Part shown: positions 59,201 to 64,000 of the stretch, one piece after another
Layout of the letters: the number at the start of each line of letters is the position of its first letter
How positions within the stretch are numbered: position 1 is the first letter of the stretch
Source of the DNA: Paralvinella palmiformis
Lineage: Eukaryota; Annelida; Polychaeta; Terebellida; Alvinellidae
Length of the DNA: 64,000 nt
Direction: 5' to 3'
Assembly: GCA_025642065.1 (NCBI GenBank)
Contig: JAODUP010000159.1
Span: 345,001-409,000 of the forward strand
Position numbers and translations under genes: made by a program
The notes under the pieces: model-generated
Databases searched by the model: none
The model's input: only the letters and a program-made list of their open reading frames with translations
Told to the model about the DNA's origin: nothing

Positions 59201-62200
59201 CCGAAGCATGTCAGAAGTTTAGTCATCAGTTGATCGGAGGTAGAGAGATCTCATGAGCTCATATCAGTATCAAGAAGTTCACAGGTTTAGTTTCATTGCT
59301 AGTCACACATCGCTGAAAAACAACTCCCTAGGATAATAATGACATAAACATTCCACAGACATAAAAAAACACTGGGATTCAAACCCAGACCATCTTTTTT
59401 ATCGGAATATCACCAAAAGTGACAGAAAAGGTATTAGGATAAAAATGAACAAAGTTTAGAGATAATTCACCAACAGCATCAAAATAGTGTTCTCCGATTT
59501 CCAAGTCACTGAAACATTAAGGGGGATGTATATGTGCGTGGCCATGTGTGTGTGCAGCACACATAAATACATACTTGTTACTGGGCATTACTTAGGGGCA
59601 GGCTTTTAGCTAAAAATTCAAATAGGATATCCACTTTTGGTTTGTTGAAAACTTAGAAAATATGGTTTCTATAGCTGGTTTCTAATTGCATTTTAATTAC
59701 CTGAACATACACACACATAAACAACATAATCCCATAATAATGATAGATTAATTTCAAAGATAAATTAAATCTCATTTTGAGATGTTTATTTTGTAAACTC
59801 CTCCCATTTCCAGAAATCATTAAAGAGTAGTTAACTGATAGAAATGTTGGCATTAGTAAACAATAATCAATCCATCATGAATGTCAACTGTAATTGTGCA
59901 GTTACCAATTCAATCACTTAACAAATATACTACTGTAGGGCATGAAACAACATCAAAATATACGGCTATAACTATGTCTAAAAGTAATCAATATCCATGT
60001 TTGTAAATTAATATTCTCAGAAATAAAGTTACATATTACAGCATTCAGCAGTCAGTGCCAGATCCGTGTTGAAATTGGCCCATTAAATTTGGCTAACTAT
60101 GTCACTTAAATGTTATAAAATTTGCGGACATGATTTAGTTTAGACGTGTAGATGTCAATCTATTTATAAATTGTATAAATATTACAATACATAAAACATT
60201 GGTTTGATTTATGTTTATTTATGATATAGCACAGTGCTATCAATTTGTGAAGGAACTTGTATCTCCCATCATCAATTGTATATGCATACTGCGAACCTTC
60301 TTATTAAATATTGCACCGAAGGGCTTGTGGAACGTGAAAGGCACACTGCTTTCACTCTGCATCACGATACACATTTTCAATGAAACCCCCCCCCCCACAT
60401 CGCATCTACAAAATATAACATCAATCTCTGATATGTTGATTATGTTACCTAATCTGACTAGATCTTAGTTTTTCCTAAATTACATTCCCAAAAAATCTAA
60501 AATTCTTTTGCTCTGACATAGATCTGTAATTAGCAAACAGCAATGCAAAACTTTAAACCATTTTTTTTTTTGGTCGAAAATTAATTATTCTGAGACTATA
60601 GTTATTTTCTAGGTTATTTTTACACATCAAAACCATGATTTAATGGCATTCATGATTTTACCTCATTTATTCTGTTGTCCAAAATCAGATGATTAATGTT
60701 TTATGACCACTTTTGTATGGCAGGCTAAATGGGCCGAGAGACCTCTCAAAGGTAATGAGTGAAGTCAAAAGTAAAACACCATTTGGACATGCCTACACTG
60801 AAATTTGAACTCAGGTGGCTGATCTGTGATCAACTGTACTACCAGCTAGACCACAGAGCAGCCATTTCCACAATCAACCATTTATTAGGCCATTGTTTTT
60901 TTTAATACTTTTTTTACAGGAAACTTTCCTTACAAAAACTAGGGTTGGTCAGGACAAAAATTAAACAAATAACTGAAAACATAGGACCAGTCGGAAAAAA
61001 CTGATACAAAGTTCTAGTTTCTGAAAGATTTGCCAGATTCAGTACCTGACCACTTACAAATGCCCCACGACACATATTCTGGATTACTCTGGTTTTATAG
61101 TTTATTTTTACATTGATATTCAAATTCTTTTTTGAGACTATAATTTTCTTTTGATCATGAATCATCAGCAAAAAGTAAACAATTGACATATCACTATCAG
61201 CCTAATCCAAGATGGTGACAGGTCAGTTCCACTTTGAAATTATTTCAGTTATTTCTGCAGTAAATCGGTCTTCAAGCCTAGAAATCTTGTAAATTTAAAC
61301 TAATTATAACTTCCCACTTATTGAGAAACACATAAATAGTTTGAACTTTGCTGAGATCTACTTAAAATTGCCATTGAACATATCACCGTGATAAGGCTAC
61401 CATCCACATTCTTTTATCAGTGCTAGCCTTATCGTGCGATAGACGTATAAGTCTATCTATATATTACTTTAATACATTCTCTGTTGATCTGGTGGAATTG
61501 GTTAAGTTGAGATTGCTAGCATTCTGCTAGTACAAAGAAAGTGTTGTATCTTTAGCTACTGGTGGATCTGAGTGCAGACCAATAGCAACTGTTTTGTTTC
61601 AATATATGTTAATGGTTTAAAAGACTGAAACCACCAAACGTTATTTAAGTACTCAAGGTATATGCGCATGATTGATTGATTGTCTTTTGTTTCATGATCT
61701 ATTATCATGAAATATGGATAGTACACAAAAGCGTGAGCACTTTTTTTGACTGTGGTCCCCCTTTTATTGAGTGGTTGTTCATAACTCCTCCCCCACCACT
61801 CCCAGGGGAGCAGTACAGAAAGATGGAGCTGAAATACCAAGAGGGTGGTCGCTGTCAGAGTGTATTAGTCTATTACATCCTAACTTGGAGGTCTTTAACG
61901 TCGCCCTTTTTAAATCAATTAAGCGGAGATGGCAGCACTAGTTAACATGGTCAGCCACCCACGATGTTGTGAAATGATAAAATAATCCCTGGATGGAATC
62001 GTACCTGTGACCCTTGACCCAAAGTGCTTAACCGATGGACTACTGGAGCTCACTTAATTCATATGAAAACTACCAGTTTCCATATAGTTTCAATAGAATC
62101 TTTAAAATATACTAATGGATCCTGAACTATAGCTAGATCTATCTTGTATCTAATAAATAAGACTATAAATTTAGTATATATCAAATAAATCAATATTACA

Positions 62201-62561
62201 TGTGCTAATAGAATAAAGAAATTTAATTTTATTTGCGTTCTTTACTGGTGATAATCTATAATAATGCAGTACAGTTATTAAATGCTTCTTATCATATATT
62301 TGGACGCATAAAAGTTTCAGAGGAAAGACCAGTACTTTCATTTTATTCGTGAATTTTAATGTTTACAGTTTAGTAAATAAATATGTTCTCCCTTATTATC
62401 GCCCACACGCCGCCTCAATCATTGAATTGTTAATTAACCTGTTTATATCTCGCATACAAATATAGAAGCCTCTTGGCGTCCAATTTTCCTGCCACAGATT
62501 TTACATAGTTTGTTGCTTTGCTAAACTGTAATTTTAGCTCTTCTTCGAATAATGCATCCAT
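56077..62561 (-). CDS. ACBD6: Acyl-CoA-binding domain-containing protein 6
   Basis: ACBD6 binds long-chain acyl-CoAs through its N-terminal ACB domain and has C-terminal ankyrin repeats; the vertebrate protein supports N-myristoyltransferase and acts in the cytosol, nucleus and at lipid droplets. Exons in order of reading: 62561-62439, 58816-58752, 58546-58450, 57649-57458, 57152-57032, 56216-56077. All junctions are GT/AG and in phase, giving 245 residues (human 282). The ACB domain (about 5-95) shows LLYLYARYKQ, GPCDVPKPGFFDF, GKQKWEAWRSV and YDPDWEEK, including the Tyr/Lys acyl-CoA contact region. An acidic, low-complexity linker follows, then ankyrin repeats with GLLHWCCDRGHAELVYLLL, GQTALHYAASCDHGKIVEML and DTDGNRPVDV. 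The N-terminal tail is shorter than in human. The first intron (3.6 kb) carries two SINEs. The gene seems intact. Confidence 0.96.
57032..57152 (-). CDS. ACBD6: ACBD6 exon 5
   Basis: Acceptor gttttccag, donor gtaaat. It encodes GMGLLHWCCDRGHAELVYLL and NINTQDGDGQTALHY; ankyrin consensus TALHYA is completed across the next junction (split Ala codon). Confidence 0.96.
57458..57649 (-). CDS. ACBD6: ACBD6 exon 4
   Basis: Acceptor tttcttcag, donor gttagt. It has 64 codons: a Ser/Gly/Val linker, acidic DDDIRDDQ, then FDWCKEGNIDRVTTLLSE, the first ankyrin-like helix pair. Phase 0 at both ends. Confidence 0.93.
58450..58546 (-). CDS. ACBD6: ACBD6 exon 3
   Basis: Acceptor tatattctag, donor gtaatc. 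It encodes EAWRSVRELSKTDAIHQYID and AVTEYDPDWEEK, the last helices of the ACB domain. Confidence 0.95.
58752..58816 (-). CDS. ACBD6: ACBD6 exon 2
   Basis: Acceptor attccag, donor gtaact. It encodes ANDGPCDVPKPGFFDFQGKQ and K, with a Trp codon split at the 3' junction. This is the central ACB loop and helix. Confidence 0.95.
60690..60866 (-). mobile_element. tRNA-derived SINE, family A, reverse, in ACBD6 intron 1
   Basis: The minus strand starts gctgctctgtggtctagctgg (A box), with gagttcaaatttc (weak B box), and ends ggtcataaaacattaatcatc. It is inserted in the same orientation as the host gene. Confidence 0.75.
61745..62056 (-). mobile_element. tRNA-derived SINE, family B, reverse, in ACBD6 intron 1
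   Basis: The minus strand starts gagctccagtagtccatcgg (A box) with ggtcacaggtacgattcc (B box). It shares with the 27880-28256 copy the segments ggctgaccatgttaa, ctgccatctccgc and gctcccctgggagtggtggg. Confidence 0.8.
62439..62561 (-). CDS. ACBD6: ACBD6 exon 1
   Basis: Starts at the ATG at 62561-62559. It encodes MDALFEEELKLQFSKATNYV and later KRLLYLYARYKQ, with donor gttaat after phase 0. The LYARYKQ box is the ACB domain signature. Confidence 0.95.
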
Positions 62562-62859
62562 TATCAGGTGTTAACATTTGAAAGTCGTGAATTTGTACTA
62601 AAACTATATCATATCATACATATGCGTTAACAGATAGATAAAAATATAACTATTAAAGCATATGATTTCTTTACGTTTCTTAAATTAAAAAGTGATTTGT
62701 CATGTATAAATAGATCTATAATTAATATATAATGAAAATGCAGAATTACCGTAATAATTATAAAGAAATACTATTTATTATAATGATACCCCTGCAAACA
62801 TAAATTATTGTTATATACCACATTCGTTACAGTGTCGTCTAAACAAAGTAGCAGAAATT

Positions 62860-62910
<51 letters not shown>

Positions 62911-63319
62911 TAAAACATAATTATAGTTATGACATTAAAGGTTTTATATATATATGTCTTGCTGATATGTGGCGTTTCTAATATTTAAGGGTCATGGGAG
63001 GGGGTGAATTTGCTGCTGAAATATATAATTTGGGAAACTTTGAACATAAATTAATGGAAGAGTTTGTTTGCTAGAAAACACCATTCATTTAGCTGTTTTT
63101 ATGTTTTAGAAGGAAAATTTTGTATTGGTTTTGACGTACAGTTAATCTAGATAAACCATCTTTTTCATTTCTGCATGCCTCCATATCTTCTGTCTGAATA
63201 GTACAGTTATTGACTTGTTCCTTCTAATATTTCTCCTAACCGACATTATACTTATACATAATGATGGATGGTGATGTTACCGAGATGTTAGGACATATCA
63301 GTGACAATAATTATTAGGG
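62562..63319. other. upstream of ACBD6, no other gene recognised
   Basis: Should hold the ACBD6 promoter. Very AT-rich, with (TA)n at 62863-62905. No clear promoter motif seen by eye. Confidence 0.4.
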
Positions 63320-64000
63320 AGGAGGCTATGATGATGAAGGTGATGATAGGAATAGGGAAGCGACCATGGTGATAGGGTATAGGGAGGCGACCACAGTGGC
63401 AGGATGTGTAGGGAGGCGACCACGGTGATAGGGTGTGTATAGGGAGGCGACCACGGTGATATGGTGTGTATAGGGAGGAGACCACGGTGGTAGGATGTGT
63501 AGGGAGGAGACCACAGTGGTAGGATGTGTAGGGAGGAGACTACAGTGGCAGGGTTGTAGGGAGAAGACCACAGTGGCAGGGTGTGTAGGGAGGAGACCAC
63601 AGTGGCAGGGTTTGTATGGAGGAGACCACAGTGGCAGGATGTGTAGGGAGGAGACCACAGTGGCAGGATGTGTAGGGAGGAGACCACAGTGGCAGGATTG
63701 TAGGGAGGATACCACAGTGGTAGGATGTGTAGGGAGGAGACTACAGTGGCAGGGTTGTAGGGAGAAGACCACAGTGGCAGGGTGTGTAGGGAGGAGACCA
63801 CAGTGGCAGGGTTTGTATGGAGGAGACCACAGTGGCAGGATGTGTAGGGAGGAGACCACAGTGGCAGGATGTGTAGGGAGGAGACCACAGTGGCAGGATT
63901 GTAGGGAGGATACCACAGTGGCAGGGTGTGTAGGGAGGAGACCACAGTGGCAGGGTGTGTAGGGAGGCTATCACGTTGGTAGGATGCGTAGAGAGGCGAC
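63320..64000. repeat. 29-bp minisatellite with 201-bp higher-order unit
   Basis: The basic unit is aggatgtgtagggaggagac + cacagtggc (29 bp), with 27-bp variants. Seven subunits form a block of 201 bp that repeats (for example taggatgtgtagggaggaga followed by ctacag at 63520 and again at 63721). Both periods leave frames open over long distances, which produces minus-strand frames of up to 215 codons rich in HTLPLWSPPY-like repeats. The array continues past the window end. Confidence 0.93.

Noticed and set aside
63298..63974. Frames of 155-215 codons on both strands
   Set aside because: Produced by the 29/201-bp minisatellite, whose periods keep frames open; no start context or family.
63320..64000. 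CRISPR-like array
   Set aside because: Repeats are contiguous with no unique spacers, and the genome is eukaryotic.

Overview
This is a eukaryotic nuclear window. It is AT-rich, with introns carrying GT/AG boundaries, long microsatellites, tRNA-derived SINEs, 3' fragments of non-LTR retrotransposons and short inverted-repeat DNA elements. The gene content and the repeat style point to a lophotrochozoan, most likely a gastropod mollusc. That assignment is inference from gene structure and repeats, not from a database match.

Four gene models can be supported. (1) On the + strand, 15572-23948 holds the whole catalytic domain of a class I alpha-1,2-mannosidase of the ER mannosidase I type (MAN1B1-like, GH47), in seven constitutive exons plus one duplicated alternative exon. 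The 5' exons for the cytosolic tail, membrane anchor and stem were not found. (2) On the + strand, 43676-46882 is a complete four-exon OSTC gene, a subunit of the oligosaccharyltransferase. (3) On the - strand, 49207-50166 is an intronless gene for a predicted type II membrane protein with a FkbM-type methyltransferase domain. (4) On the - strand, 56077-62561 is a complete six-exon ACBD6 gene with an acyl-CoA-binding domain followed by ankyrin repeats. A decayed gene with a tesmin/TSO1-like CXC motif lies at about 53140-53870 (-).

The most interesting signal is in the mannosidase gene. Exons at 17522-17698 and 18416-18592 are both exactly 177 bases, both phase 0 at each end, both open, and encode related 59-residue blocks (33 of 59 identical). 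Each carries the active-site glutamate equivalent to human E397. They look like a tandem-duplicated, mutually exclusive exon pair. Six GCATG pentamers (the Rbfox core) lie in the 170 bases before the second copy. The constitutive part of the enzyme has Ser where ER mannosidase I has the specificity-determining Arg (human R461). Together these suggest a switchable, altered-specificity mannosidase.

Layout: 1-15.5 kb is repeat-rich and holds no gene I can name. 15.5-24 kb is the mannosidase, with a long 3' UTR to about 25.9 kb. 24-43.6 kb is repeat-rich intergenic DNA (LINE and SINE fragments, MITE-like elements, minisatellites). 43.6-47.2 kb is OSTC. 47.2-50.2 kb holds repeats and the FkbM gene. 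50.2-56 kb is intergenic with the CXC relic. 56-62.6 kb is ACBD6. 62.6-64 kb ends in a higher-order minisatellite that runs off the window. MAN1B1-like and OSTC both act in N-glycan handling in the ER, but there is no sign of coordinated regulation.
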